A program made the position numbers and the translations under genes. Shown piece by piece: positions 8,601-17,137 of a stretch of 64,000 bases of DNA (positions within the stretch are counted from its first letter, which is position 1; the number at the start of each line of letters is the position of its first letter). Where the stretch lies: the NCBI GenBank assembly GCA_903883645.1, contig CAISBR010000147.1, forward strand, positions 62,001 to 126,000, written 5' to 3'. The notes beneath the pieces are model-generated. The model was not told the DNA's origin and did no database searches. It worked only from the letters and a program-made list of their open reading frames with translations. The stretch comes from an uncultured Myxococcales bacterium (GTDB taxonomy: Bacteria; Myxococcota_A; UBA9042).

Positions 8601-11585
8601 AGCGGGCCCGGTGCGTGCGCGGGCGTGCCCGGCAAGGTCGAGTGCGGACCGAGCGGCAAGGCCATTTGCTCGACCATGGTGGGTGGTAGCAAGTTTGCTG
8701 GAAAAACAGAGACTTGCAATAACATCGACGACGACTGCGACGGCCATGTGGATGAGGGCTTGGTGGTGGCCGACTCGACTTGCAAGCAAACCGGCGTGTG
8801 CAATACCGGCAACGTCGTGTCGAAGTGCACGCTGGGCGTATGGCAGTGCAGCTACTCGGGCGTGGTCGGCTACCAGCCCGACAAAGAATACAGCTGCGAT
8901 GCCATGGATAACGATTGCGACGGCCAGACCGACGAGGACTTCTTGATCGGCCTAGCCTGCGACGGCCTTGACAGCGACGAGTGCCCCAACGGCACCTGGA
9001 CCTGCAGCGGTGACCATGGCGACAAAGAGTGTGTCAATGAAACAGTGAAAGATATCGTTGAGTTGTGCAACGGCAAGGACGACAACTGCGACGGCAAGAC
9101 CGACGAGGGCTTTGATGTGGGCGATGCCTGCGACGGCCCCGACAGCGACGCGTGCAAGAACGGCACCAAGCAGTGCACCAGCGACGGCAAGGGCACGGTC
9201 TGCGGCAAAGAGAGTCAGACGGACCTGCAAGAGTTCTGCGACGGCATCGACAACGACTGCAACACCATGACCGACGAGATCTTTACGCTGGGCGCCGACT
9301 CCCTGCCCTTGGGCGCGGCCTGCGACGGCCCCGACAGCGACCAGTGCAAGAACGGCGTGGTGGTGTGCGCCACCGACGGCGGTTCGGCGGTATGCGGCAC
9401 CGAGACCGAGGCCGACATCAAAGAGAGCTGCGACGGCGCGGACAACAACTGCAACGGCCAGACCGACGAAGGCCAGAGCTACTTGGGCAAGGCCATGGGC
9501 GCGGTCTGCACCGGCACGGGCGCTTGCGGCGTGGGTACGGTGGTGTGCTCGCCCCAGACCTTGAAGGCCACGTGCTCGACCAACCCGGATGCATACCTGA
9601 TTTTCAACGGCAAAGAACTCTGCGACGGCCTGGACAACGACTGCAACGGGCTGACCGACGACAACTTGTCGTACAACGGCGTGACGCTGGGCCAGCAGTG
9701 CCCCGAGGTCGGCGAGTGCAAGGCCGGTGTGGTGCAGTGCGGCGCGGACAAGCAGGTGGTGTGCTCGACGCAAAAGGGCGGCAACAGCAGCCAGGTCAAG
9801 GCCGAAGTCTGCGATGGCAAAGACAATAACTGCGACGGCCAGACCGACGAGGGTCTAGCCGTAGCAGACTCGAACTGCAAGAAAGTGGGCGTGTGCGTCT
9901 CGACCAAGCTAGTCGCGGTCTGCCAATCGGGCGCCTGGACCTGTGATTACGGTGCGGTCGACAAGTACGAGGCCATCGAGGCGACCTGCGACGGCCTCGA
10001 CAACGACTGCGACGGCTTGACCGACGAGGGCTTCGACATCGGCAAGGCCTGCGACGGCAACGACACCGACCAGTGCAAGACCGGCACGTTTAGCTGCGCG
10101 CCCGGTGGCGGCGATCACCAGTGCATCAACGAGGATCAGCAGAATATTCAAGAAGTTTGCGACGGCAAGGACAACGACTGCAACGGCCAGACCGACGAGA
10201 TCTTCACCTACGGCGCGGCGGCGCAAAACTTGGGCGCGACGTGCGACGGCGTGGGCACCTGCGGCATCGGCAAGGTGGTGTGCAACGCGGCCATGACGGC
10301 GGCGGTGTGCTCGACCGACCCCGAAGGCCCTTCGAGCCAGGCCAAGAATGAGGTGTGCGACAGCCTGGACAACGACTGCGACGGTCTGACCGACAATGGT
10401 ATGAAGTTCCAAGGTTTGTCGATCGGCGCGCCCTGCTCGGGCGTGGGCGAGTGCGGCTTGGGCAATGTGGTCTGCAACAGCAAGCAGCAGGCCGTGTGCT
10501 CGACCAACCCCGACGGCCCGGATCACCAAGATAAGTCTGAGGTTTGCAACGCCAAGGACGACAACTGCGACGGGCAGACCGACGAGACCAGCGCGCTCGA
10601 CCCCAAGTCGTCGACATGCAACCAGATCGGCGTGTGCGCCAAGGCGCTGGTCGCCACTTGCAGCAAGGGCTCGTGGAAGTGCAGCTACAACGCAACCTTG
10701 GGCTTTGAGGCCAAAGAGACGCTGTGCGACGACCTCGACAACGACTGCAACGGCGTGACCGACGATCCGTACCCCACCAAGGGCAAGATCTGCGACGGTG
10801 TGGACGCGGACCTGTGCAAGAACGGCATCTTTGTCTGCACGGTCGCCAAGAACGATGTGGTGTGCAACGAGTCGGACACCGGCAGTGCCGCCAGCGCCGA
10901 GATTTGCGACGGCAAAGACAACGACTGCAACGGTCAGACGGACGAGCTGTTCCCGACCTTGGGCCAGGCGTGCGACGGACCCGACAGCGACCTGTGCCCC
11001 AACGGCGTGCTGATCTGCACCGGCGACGGCAAGACCGTGGTGTGCGGCGACGAGTTTATCCAGAACTTGGTCGAAGTTTGCGATGCGCTCGACAACAACT
11101 GCAACGGCCAGACTGACGAAGGCTTGGGCCTGGGCACAGCCTGCGACGGTGCCGACGACGACCAATGCAAGAACGGCACCGTCACTTGCGGGCCGACCGG
11201 CAAGACGGTGTGCGAGAACGAGACCATCACCGGCATCAAAGAGATCTGCGATAACAAGGACAATAACTGCGACGGCGTGACCGACGAGGGCTTTGCGCAA
11301 AAGGGCCAGAAGTGCGATGTGCCCACCGACATCGACAACTGCGCGACGGGCACGTACCAGTGCACCACGACGGGCGCGCTCGCCTGCATCGGCGATGTGG
11401 CCTGCGTGGGCGGCGTGCCCTGCAAGTACAGTGGCTCGAACACGGTGGTCGATCAGTGTATCTGCAACGGCAATCAGGCCTGCAATGTGGACCAGGGCAA
11501 CTCGTGCTCAGCCGCCGGCGTGTGCACCTGCTCGGGCGCCGCAGCGTGCACCTTGCCGCAGAAGTGCTCGGGCGGCTGCAAGTAG
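5601..11585 (+). CDS. Giant MopE-repeat, Cys/Asp-rich surface lipoprotein
   Basis: About 1,994 residues. The start is uncertain: GTG 5541 is the outer limit, TTG 5601 has AGGA six bases upstream, and GTG 5661 is also in frame. All give the same lipobox AVTGC. After the lipidated Cys comes an Asp/Ala/Thr-rich linker of about 100 residues, then a Cys-rich region (CTADDQC, CELDTDC), then about 26 copies of a motif close to CDGxDNDCDGxTDE, the putative metal-binding (MopE, PF11617-like) repeat. Two spacer types alternate: one built on CDGPDSDxCKNG, the other on GxGxCGxGxVVC. The tail is Cys-rich (CSGGCK) and has no membrane anchor or sorting signal. Regularly spaced Asp/Asn suggests divalent-cation binding and the paired Cys suggest disulfides. 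Probably displayed outside the outer membrane; ligand unknown. Confidence 0.88.
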   Translation: MQHSHPDLNAIQAVAHPRFAVRALLGLLAAFAVTGCYTTEFNPATPVAVADTNSDSADSGLADAAVDTALDTAAEITGDAVTSELSDSATEIAAADGIDAGDELGDVDAALDATTTADADDAAAETDVGPALLAAGHTCTADDQCETAICLTVTGSPKICSKACTGECPAGLRCGLDLATGSTSVPYCLPLPSDLCKPCELDTDCSGGACVPLSASKESLCGVTCGPGGTCPTGFVCQSFLAGEVCVPQLGTCTCSDAMVDQGWACEVSNPKVGKCLGVQNCTATGWALCSAAMPIPELCDGQDNNCNGLTDESYTALGTLCGIGQCAGGKFICSTDKKTVVCSTEVKKPAKDLCNNGLDDNCNGQTDEGCPPKDTDNDGSPDLQDCAPYLAEIHPGALEGCCLALPPVITPTATDVSIKTKGCDLNCDGKVVPCTTLDSDGDGFVPPEDCNNLAPKSYPGAPDKCGDGIDQDCDGSDAVCDLGNDQDGDGWPASSNGVIVDCDDSTNTRFPGAKELCNGIDEDCDGVVDNGNPGGGGSCGASVGACKAGAMVCTVVGLSKAATMLCVDAQGGEPEICNGKDDNCDGLTDETFIDQGLGAKCDTDDSDMCSNGIKACQADAISLTCATESVYDVMETCKSPGVGNGQDEDCDGLTDEACYPADLDGDGAVGTADCNEYDAGYSPKVKVELCCDASSGKTPLQIKACDRNCDGQVAWCDEADLDHDGYTTDDCNPQDATSYPGAPEACGDGIDQDCANGDQDCAGINDEDGDKYANQVDCKPLDKFVNPGVKEICNGKDDDCNGITDDGNPGGGMVCGSNVGTCKTGLSVCTKVTYVAQVLCVPQKSPTPELCNALDDNCNGKTDEYFTDLGKPCDGDDSDSCPNGTFSCSGDGKKTVCVNETVQNLAELCDGIDNDCDGQTDEGLNYFGAPIGGDCKGLGECGKGIVVCSPELQVPVCSTDLYGTIPGGVAETCNGKDDDCDGLTDEDQVFAGKHISEACSGPGACAGVPGKVECGPSGKAICSTMVGGSKFAGKTETCNNIDDDCDGHVDEGLVVADSTCKQTGVCNTGNVVSKCTLGVWQCSYSGVVGYQPDKEYSCDAMDNDCDGQTDEDFLIGLACDGLDSDECPNGTWTCSGDHGDKECVNETVKDIVELCNGKDDNCDGKTDEGFDVGDACDGPDSDACKNGTKQCTSDGKGTVCGKESQTDLQEFCDGIDNDCNTMTDEIFTLGADSLPLGAACDGPDSDQCKNGVVVCATDGGSAVCGTETEADIKESCDGADNNCNGQTDEGQSYLGKAMGAVCTGTGACGVGTVVCSPQTLKATCSTNPDAYLIFNGKELCDGLDNDCNGLTDDNLSYNGVTLGQQCPEVGECKAGVVQCGADKQVVCSTQKGGNSSQVKAEVCDGKDNNCDGQTDEGLAVADSNCKKVGVCVSTKLVAVCQSGAWTCDYGAVDKYEAIEATCDGLDNDCDGLTDEGFDIGKACDGNDTDQCKTGTFSCAPGGGDHQCINEDQQNIQEVCDGKDNDCNGQTDEIFTYGAAAQNLGATCDGVGTCGIGKVVCNAAMTAAVCSTDPEGPSSQAKNEVCDSLDNDCDGLTDNGMKFQGLSIGAPCSGVGECGLGNVVCNSKQQAVCSTNPDGPDHQDKSEVCNAKDDNCDGQTDETSALDPKSSTCNQIGVCAKALVATCSKGSWKCSYNATLGFEAKETLCDDLDNDCNGVTDDPYPTKGKICDGVDADLCKNGIFVCTVAKNDVVCNESDTGSAASAEICDGKDNDCNGQTDELFPTLGQACDGPDSDLCPNGVLICTGDGKTVVCGDEFIQNLVEVCDALDNNCNGQTDEGLGLGTACDGADDDQCKNGTVTCGPTGKTVCENETITGIKEICDNKDNNCDGVTDEGFAQKGQKCDVPTDIDNCATGTYQCTTTGALACIGDVACVGGVPCKYSGSNTVVDQCICNGNQACNVDQGNSCSAAGVCTCSGAAACTLPQKCSGGCK
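6499..11288 (+). repeat. Array of about 26 MopE-type repeats within the giant lipoprotein gene
   Basis: Coding repeats, not intergenic DNA. By eye I count about 26 units built on C-[DN]-x-x-x-D-[DN]-[DN]-C-[DN]-G-x-[TV]-D-[END], the first CDGQDNNCNGLTDE and the last CDNKDNNCDGVTDE, usually 50-75 residues apart. Codon use within units is nearly fixed (TGCGACGGC, GACAACGACTGC), so the DNA is itself repetitive and prone to recombination or assembly collapse. Units vary mainly at position 4 (K, I, L, A) and in Asp/Asn exchange. Confidence 0.85.
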
Positions 11586-11632
11586 ACTTTGCCCGTCTAG
11601 CCAGAAATCAATAGAAAACTCGAAGGCAACGG

Positions 11633-12493
11633 CTAAACGACGCGCAGCAGCAGCAGCCCAAAGGCTTCGCGATCGGTGGCGCTCCACTCGTGCGGATGGA
11701 GCACGGCGGCAGCTCCTCCCGTGGGCGAGGCCATTACACGGCGCACACGCACGGCAAAGCGCCGCTCGCTGCCTGCCTCGCCGCGCCACAGCAGCTCGGC
11801 GGCCTCGGGCAGGTGTGGCACGGCACCCGCAAACGAAATCAGCAAAGTAGCGCCGTCGCGGTCGTACTCAACCTGGCTGCGTCCCAAGGGTAGGCCATGC
11901 AGACTGAGCGTACCCGTAGGCAGTTGTGCGGGCGCGGGTGTGCGCCGCGCGCGGGTGGTGCGGCTGTGGGCCGAGCTGGGCGGTAGTGCCAGCGTCTGCG
12001 CTGTGGCCACCGACCCCGCCAGGTCGCGGAGCAGCGCCGCCGTCGCCTCGGCCACCAGTCGCTCGCGCGCCGCCAGCCGCAGCTCGGCCCGGCCAAAACC
12101 AGCTTCGTAGTTTAGCAACTCATTGCGGCGCCGGGCCACGAGCTGGCTGCGCCGTTGCAGCATCTCGTGGCGGGCCGCCAGCAGGGCCTCGCGCCCCAGG
12201 TGCAGCGTCTGCGACTTGGCGACCAGCCCTTCGACATCGCTGTCGCCGAGAGCCTGACCGCCGCCCAGACCGGCCAGCTGGGTTTGCTTTGCGAGTTCGC
12301 TGGCACGGGCCAGCAGTTGCTGCTCACGGTGGTCGAGGCGGGCGGCCCGCTCGGTCAGAGCCTGGCGCTGTGCCGCGAGTAGACCCTCTTGGCCTCGCAA
12401 CTGGGCGTCTTCTAAGGCAAGGTCGAGCTCCAGCTCGTCGAGCTGTGCCTCGCGTTGCTGCAAGGCGAGCGAGTTGCTCGTGGCGGCGCTCAT
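11633..12493 (-). CDS. Coiled-coil protein with a beta-rich C-terminal domain
   Basis: 286 residues. Residues 1-155 are strongly helical and charged (QREAQLDELELDLALEDAQL, RAARLDHREQQLLARASELA), typical of a long coiled coil. A Pro/Ala linker follows, then a C-terminal segment of about 90 residues of short beta strands (SLHGLPLGRSQVEY, GATLLISFAG, RRFAVRVRRVM) that could be PilZ-like, though I see no RxxxR-type c-di-GMP motif. Its ATG overlaps the stop of the upstream TPR gene by one base (TGATG), so the two are translationally coupled and probably work together. No signal peptide; cytoplasmic. Function unknown. Confidence 0.75.
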   Translation of the reverse strand: MSAATSNSLALQQREAQLDELELDLALEDAQLRGQEGLLAAQRQALTERAARLDHREQQLLARASELAKQTQLAGLGGGQALGDSDVEGLVAKSQTLHLGREALLAARHEMLQRRSQLVARRRNELLNYEAGFGRAELRLAARERLVAEATAALLRDLAGSVATAQTLALPPSSAHSRTTRARRTPAPAQLPTGTLSLHGLPLGRSQVEYDRDGATLLISFAGAVPHLPEAAELLWRGEAGSERRFAVRVRRVMASPTGGAAAVLHPHEWSATDREAFGLLLLRVV

Positions 12494-14148
12494 CAGCCGC
12501 GGCTCATCCGCTCGACCCGCTGCCGGTAGGTGCGGACTTGCAGACTCTCGGGGTGGCGGCGTTGTAGTTCTTCAAGAAGGGCGACCGCCGAGTCGTAGAA
12601 GCCGCGCTCGATGAAGAAGTCGAGCGTGCCCAAGTCTTTGGCCAAATCGCGCGCCGTAGTGGGCAGCTCGCTCATGGTGCCGGCTTGGCGGGCAAGTCGC
12701 GGTCGCGGCAAGGTACCCGAGCGGGCGCGCGGCGTGACGACCGGCTGCTGCGCCGAAGCCATCGCGGCGGCCGGACTGACCGGAGGGCGAGCAGCGGCCC
12801 CGGCCGTGTTACCCCAACTCAGCTGGGGCCCCACGGGCTGCGGCAGACGATCGCTCAGCCGCACCACATCTTGCACAATGGTGCGATCGATCCCGTCGAA
12901 GCCCGCTTCTTCATCGACGGGCCACTCTTGATCGTCGGGTACGGTGGCTGCCAGTTGCTCAAGTGCTGGCACAGCGGCCGGGCGCGCGGTGAATCCACCC
13001 GAGACGGCTCGTGCGGCAAAAGCACCGGATGGCGGGCGACCCGTCACTGCACCCGCGCGAGGCAATGTCTGGCGGGGCACAGGCGTCTGGGTAGTTTGCG
13101 GAGCATTTCCGGGTAGATAACTGGTATCGCCGTCAAAGTCCTCTTCGACCATGGGATTGCGCGGCCGGTGGCCACTGGTGCGTGCGGCCACCGGGTTGGG
13201 CTTGGCCGGCGCGACGGCGGGCTGTTTAGACGAAGCCGCCGCCGCCTCAAACTCGAGCACGGTGCCACCTTCGACCGCACCCTTCTTGCCGGCAACATGG
13301 TCGCGCGCCTCCGCGTCGTCGGGATCGAGGTGATACAGCCTTTCTAGTGTGCGATCCGCCTCTTGGTTCAGGCCGGTGCGGCGCAGGCTGGCCAAAAGCT
13401 GCCGGCAGATCGTCGCGGCCTTCTCGCGCTGCCCCAGGTTCTGCAAGGTGTCGATGATCAGATCGATAAGCTCGGCGTCGCCCGGCTCGAGCTCGTAGCA
13501 CAGAATCAGCTTGGGCAGGGCCAGCGCATAGCGACCCGAACGCACATAATGCAAGGCAAGATCATGGGCTACCGTGGCATTGGTCGTGTCGTGGTGCAGC
13601 AGGCGCTCGGCGACCTTCTCCCAATCTTCGGACTCGCCGGCACTGAGCAGGGCTTCGCTCAGCGCCTGAAAATTCTGCGCCGCCTCGGCCGTGCGCCCCG
13701 CCCGCGACATCGCCTCGGCCAGCCGCAGTCGTCCGTGCAAGTCGGCGGGGTCGAGGTTCAGCATCCGCTGCACTACGTCGAGAAACTCGGCAATCCGCGA
13801 CTGCGACTCGAGCAACTGAGCCGCGCGCCGATAGGCCTGCGCCGCATCTTCGACGAGCTTGAGCGCACCCAGCGATTCGCCAAGCTGCACCTGGATCTCG
13901 ACGTCTTCGGGCGCACAGCGCGCCGCCTGCCGCAGCACCTGCACAGCCTTGTGGTGCTGGTTGCGGATGGAGTAGAACTGCCCGGCCGAATTGTACTCGC
14001 GGGCGGCATCCGCCAGCTGCCCGGCGGCTTGGAACGCCTCGGCTTGCTTGAGCTTGTCGACCAGCTCGGTGACGCCGATGTCACTGCGCGTCAGCAGCGC
14101 TTCGGAGAGGCGCGGCCGCTTGCCGGTTTCGGAGTTCAAGACAGCCAA
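12493..14148 (-). CDS. TPR-repeat scaffold protein
   Basis: 551 residues, preceded by AAGGAG six bases before the ATG. Residues 25-290 form a superhelix of TPR-type helical hairpins (AGQLADAAREYNSAGQFYS, HKAVQVLRQAARCAPEDVEI, AGRTAEAAQNFQALSEALL, LGQREKAATICRQLLASL), which bind partner peptides. Residues 295-500 are Pro/Ala/Thr-rich and probably disordered. The C-terminus (TTARDLAKDLGTLDFFIERG, then LLEELQRRHPESLQ) returns to a TPR-like helix pair. No signal or membrane segment. It lies 38 bases after efp and overlaps the coiled-coil gene, suggesting one operon. Similar TPR proteins in myxobacteria are linked to gliding or secretion, but nothing here proves that. Confidence 0.82.
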   Translation of the reverse strand: MAVLNSETGKRPRLSEALLTRSDIGVTELVDKLKQAEAFQAAGQLADAAREYNSAGQFYSIRNQHHKAVQVLRQAARCAPEDVEIQVQLGESLGALKLVEDAAQAYRRAAQLLESQSRIAEFLDVVQRMLNLDPADLHGRLRLAEAMSRAGRTAEAAQNFQALSEALLSAGESEDWEKVAERLLHHDTTNATVAHDLALHYVRSGRYALALPKLILCYELEPGDAELIDLIIDTLQNLGQREKAATICRQLLASLRRTGLNQEADRTLERLYHLDPDDAEARDHVAGKKGAVEGGTVLEFEAAAASSKQPAVAPAKPNPVAARTSGHRPRNPMVEEDFDGDTSYLPGNAPQTTQTPVPRQTLPRAGAVTGRPPSGAFAARAVSGGFTARPAAVPALEQLAATVPDDQEWPVDEEAGFDGIDRTIVQDVVRLSDRLPQPVGPQLSWGNTAGAAARPPVSPAAAMASAQQPVVTPRARSGTLPRPRLARQAGTMSELPTTARDLAKDLGTLDFFIERGFYDSAVALLEELQRRHPESLQVRTYRQRVERMSRG

Positions 14149-14186
14149 GGCAGGCTCCTTTGTGGGTAAAATCGTTTTAACTACGC

Positions 14187-14756
14187 CTACTTACTGGCGC
14201 GCTGCACGTAGCGGCCGTCGCGCGTGTCGATCTGCAGCTGGTCGTCGATGGTAATGTACAGCGGCACGGCGAGCTTGTAACCCGTCTCGATGGTGACCAC
14301 CTTGGTCGCGCCCGTCGCCGTATTGCCCGCCACCGCCGGATCGCAGTCGATCAGCTTGGCCACGATGAAGTTGGGCGGCATGATCTGGATCGGCCGGTTG
14401 TTGTACAGCAGCACCGAGATTTTGCTGTTGTCGATGAGGAAGTTGCGGGCGTCGCCGACCGAGTCGCGCGGCACTTCGAACTGTTCGTAGCTGGCCTGAT
14501 TCATAAAGAACCAGAGCTCGCCGTCGTTGTACAGGTAGTCGCAGACCACTTCTTCGCAGTCGGCCTCTTGCACCTGATCGCCCGAGCGAAAGGTCTTGTC
14601 GATGGTGTTGCCCTTGATCAAGTTCTTGATGCGGGTCGTGACGAACGCCGAGCCCTTGCCGGGCTTAACATGTTGAAAGTCAACGATTTCCCACGGGGCT
14701 GCGTCCATAACGAACTTGACGCCTTTCTTAAACTGTGCCGTATCGATGGTGCCCAT
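14187..14756 (-). CDS. efp: Translation elongation factor P
   Basis: 189 residues, the normal length. EF-P binds stalled ribosomes between the P and E sites and relieves pausing at polyproline. The N-terminal KOW-like domain carries the loop HVKPGKGSAF with Lys34 at the tip, the residue modified by beta-lysylation in enteric bacteria; the two OB-fold domains follow. An open frame extends 37 codons upstream, but the ATG at 14756 matches the family start MGTIDTAQFKKG and has AAGGAA ten bases upstream. A TATAGT hexamer on the same strand (14887-14892) may be its own -10. aroQ lies upstream, a frequent neighbour in bacteria. Polyproline runs in the nearby cyclase and TPR proteins are plausible clients. 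Confidence 0.97.
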   Translation of the reverse strand: MGTIDTAQFKKGVKFVMDAAPWEIVDFQHVKPGKGSAFVTTRIKNLIKGNTIDKTFRSGDQVQEADCEEVVCDYLYNDGELWFFMNQASYEQFEVPRDSVGDARNFLIDNSKISVLLYNNRPIQIMPPNFIVAKLIDCDPAVAGNTATGATKVVTIETGYKLAVPLYITIDDQLQIDTRDGRYVQRASK

Positions 14757-14900
14757 AGTCTGCTGTTTCCTTCGCGCTGTACGCCGCCGCGGCGACGCCT
14801 GGTAGTCGGCCCCAGCCGTGGCTGGCGGGCGCCGGATGGTGAGCTGGGGCTGCTGCTGCCCCGCCAAATTTGTGCCCTGTCCGAGAACTATATCCCCAAA

Positions 14901-15347
14901 TTACACGGCATTTTCTGACTGCAGGTGGCAAACCAGCCCGCGCAGTGCCAACTCGTATCCGACCGGGCCTAGCCCCTGGATACGCCCGAGGGCGATGTCG
15001 GCCACGAGCGACGTGCGGCGAAACGGTTCGCGCGCGTCCGTATTGCTCAGGTGCACCTCGATAAAGGGCCTTTGCACGGCCAGCAGCGCATCGCGCAAGG
15101 CCACGCTGGTGTGAGTATAGCCGGCTGGGTTCAGGATAAAAGCGTCTACCTCGCCGGCGCGCGCGGCCAGGTGGTCCAAAAGTGCACCTTCGTGGTTGCT
15201 TTGGAAGGTGGTGACCGTGGCACCGAGCTCGCGGCCCAGTGCGACGAGCGCCGCATTGACCTCCGCGAGTGTTTTTCGCCCATACAGCGCCGGTTCGCGC
15301 TGGCCAAGTAGATTCAGGTTGGGGCCGTGAACGACGTCGATGTGCAT
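14901..15347 (-). CDS. aroQ: 3-dehydroquinate dehydratase, type II
   Basis: 148 residues. It catalyses the trans-dehydration of 3-dehydroquinate to 3-dehydroshikimate in the shikimate pathway, as a cytosolic dodecamer in known homologues. All signatures are intact: HGPNLNLLGQREPALYG with catalytic Tyr22 and the Arg of the flexible lid, QSNHEG, substrate-binding NPAGYTHTSVALRDAL, and PFIEVHLSNTDAREPFR with the catalytic His99. The start overlaps the last 34 bases of the upstream protease gene in another frame. Regulation would be through the shared transcript with the protease or the efp run. Confidence 0.97.
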   Translation of the reverse strand: MHIDVVHGPNLNLLGQREPALYGRKTLAEVNAALVALGRELGATVTTFQSNHEGALLDHLAARAGEVDAFILNPAGYTHTSVALRDALLAVQRPFIEVHLSNTDAREPFRRTSLVADIALGRIQGLGPVGYELALRGLVCHLQSENAV

Positions 15348-16213
15348 GATCGCCTGCGCAAGATCGCGAATAGGATGGTGAATGTGCCAAGGATGGACTG
15401 CGCGCCGCCGCTGCTTGGGCCTGCCGCGCAGCCGCTGCTCGTGTCGCCGGTGCTGGCGGAGCTCGTGGGTGGTAAGGGCTCGGTATTGCAGTTAAAATTC
15501 CTGCCGCAGCCGCTGCTGTAGGCGGCGCATACGCCCTGACGATCATCGCCGTGTAGGGTGCACTTCTTGGTCTCGCCCGGCGACGCGCTGGCGTACATGG
15601 TGGCTTCGCTGGCGGTGCTGTGGTCGAGGCCGAGCAGGTGACCCATCTCGTGGGTGACGGTATTGCACAGGTTCTGCTGGTCTAAGCCGCATGAATCTAG
15701 GCAGAAATCGTGGTGGGCGTCGTCGAGGAGAATGTCGGCATCGACGATTTCGCCGGTGCACTGCTGAAAAGTGAGGACGGTCAAGGCGAAGATGCTGGTG
15801 CCGTAGACCCATTCGGCGGGATCGTGGACAGCCTTGATAAAATTGCCGTTGCTGCCCATGGCTTTGCAACCTGTGGTGGCGCCGGCTGGGTCGATGCACA
15901 CGGCGCCCGTGGCGCTGGGGGCCTGTAAGCCCTTGCTGGGTAAGCTAAAACTGACGGGCTTGCCGCTGGGATCGCCTTCGGGGCAGGTGACCGATTGCCA
16001 CTGCGTCGCCGCCTTTTCGACGGTGCTGAGAAGGGCCGACGCCGCGATGCCGTCGAGTCCGCCTTGATCGACCGAGATGGGAATTTGTAGTGATTTTGAG
16101 GTTGTGTCGTACCAGCGGAGGCCGCAGTGGTGGGCCTCTTTGGTGGCATACTGGGTCCACCCGCCCAAAAGCGGGGCCAAAAGCAGCAGCAGAATCGGCA
16201 GGGCGCGCAGCAT
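15314..16213 (-). CDS. Exported matrixin-like zinc metalloprotease with MYXO-CTERM-like tail
   Basis: 299 residues. A Sec signal peptide (MLRALPILLLLLAPLLGG) leads to a metzincin fold: zinc site HEMGHLLGLDH with His188, Glu189, His192 and His198, then the Met-turn TMYAS near 206. Several Cys pairs suggest disulfides. After a Ser/Thr linker, residues 261-288 have Gly-Cys, a hydrophobic helix and an Arg cluster (GCAAGPSSGG to ILRRR), the layout of MYXO-CTERM signals that anchor proteins to the envelope before myxosortase processing. The final SCTSTSFTAPT after the arginines is longer than usual. It probably cleaves extracellular proteins; substrate unknown. Confidence 0.88.
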   Translation of the reverse strand: MLRALPILLLLLAPLLGGWTQYATKEAHHCGLRWYDTTSKSLQIPISVDQGGLDGIAASALLSTVEKAATQWQSVTCPEGDPSGKPVSFSLPSKGLQAPSATGAVCIDPAGATTGCKAMGSNGNFIKAVHDPAEWVYGTSIFALTVLTFQQCTGEIVDADILLDDAHHDFCLDSCGLDQQNLCNTVTHEMGHLLGLDHSTASEATMYASASPGETKKCTLHGDDRQGVCAAYSSGCGRNFNCNTEPLPPTSSASTGDTSSGCAAGPSSGGAQSILGTFTILFAILRRRSCTSTSFTAPT

Positions 16214-16264
16214 CCCCTACAGCATACTTGACCTTGGCCGCAGCGAAAACCGAAACTGCGCGGT

Positions 16265-17131
16265 ATGAATGACTCGCCCCGCCACGACCCGCACCCCCTT
16301 GCCGACACCTTGCAGCCCCAGGCCAAGCCGCCGCGGATTGCGGTGTTCGACTCGGGCGTGGGCGGTCTGACGGTGCTCGAGGCGGTGCATCGCGCGCTGC
16401 CCGGGCTGCACCTGCGCTTCTTGGGCGACACCGCGCGGCTGCCCTATGGCACAAAAAGTGCTGAGACGGTCACGCGTTATGCCCTGCAAGCCGTGGCCAA
16501 GCTGATCGAGGACCACGCCGCCGATGCGCTGGTGGTGGCCTGCAACACCGTGAGTTCGTGTGCGTTGCCGTCGCTGCGCAGTGCGTTTGGCACCCGTGTG
16601 CTGGGCGTGATCGAGCCGGGGGCGGTGGCGGCGCTGCACGCGACCCGCACGGGGCATGTGGGGGTGATCGGCACCGAGCGCACCGTGGCGTCGGGGGCGT
16701 ATCCCAATGCAATTCGAGCACTTGACCATAGCGTCACCGTGCACAGCTTGGCCACGCCCCTGCTGGTGAGCCTGGCCGAAGAGGGCTGGTTCGATCATCC
16801 GGCCACCGAGGCGACGCTGAGGTCGTATCTAGGCGATTGGCTTGCGGATCCAGCCGTGCAACGCATCGATACGTTGGTGCTCGGCTGTACCCATTACCCG
16901 GTGTTCAAGCCGCTGGTGCAAAAGGTGCTGGGCGAGCTGCTAGGGCGGCCGGTGGCGCTGGTCGACTCGGCGCAGGCGATTGCCCACAGTCTGTACAGCC
17001 AGTTTCCTGAGTCCGCGCAAGGACATGGCCAGCTCGAGCTGTGGGCGACCGACTCGATCGAGCGGTTTGCGCGCGTCGGCAGCCTGTTTTTCCCGGTCGA
17101 GCGGGCGCAGATTCAGCTAGTTGACTTGTAA
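16265..17131 (+). CDS. murI: Glutamate racemase
   Basis: 288 residues, about 20 longer than usual because of a Pro/His-rich N-terminal extension before the first strand PPRIAVFDSGVGG. The enzyme interconverts L- and D-glutamate for the peptidoglycan stem peptide. The two catalytic cysteines are present: Cys93 in VVACNTVSS and Cys208 in VLGCTHYP, with Asp29 and His210 of the family; substrate-binding LPYGTKS near 59-65 is also intact. A start further in would need a non-ATG codon, so the ATG at 16265 is kept, although its ribosome-binding site is weak. It converges on the cyclase gene with only six bases between stops. Confidence 0.95.
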   Translation: MNDSPRHDPHPLADTLQPQAKPPRIAVFDSGVGGLTVLEAVHRALPGLHLRFLGDTARLPYGTKSAETVTRYALQAVAKLIEDHAADALVVACNTVSSCALPSLRSAFGTRVLGVIEPGAVAALHATRTGHVGVIGTERTVASGAYPNAIRALDHSVTVHSLATPLLVSLAEEGWFDHPATEATLRSYLGDWLADPAVQRIDTLVLGCTHYPVFKPLVQKVLGELLGRPVALVDSAQAIAHSLYSQFPESAQGHGQLELWATDSIERFARVGSLFFPVERAQIQLVDL

Positions 17132-17137
17132 ATTTGC

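Noticed and set aside
6499-11288. Regular DNA repeats that could suggest a CRISPR array
   Set aside because: The repeats are in frame, code for a protein motif, vary in length and have no unique spacer structure; no cas gene is nearby.
9909-11300. Second long minus-strand frame (463 codons) in the same gene
   Set aside because: Same shadow effect; composition is an artefact of the MopE repeats.
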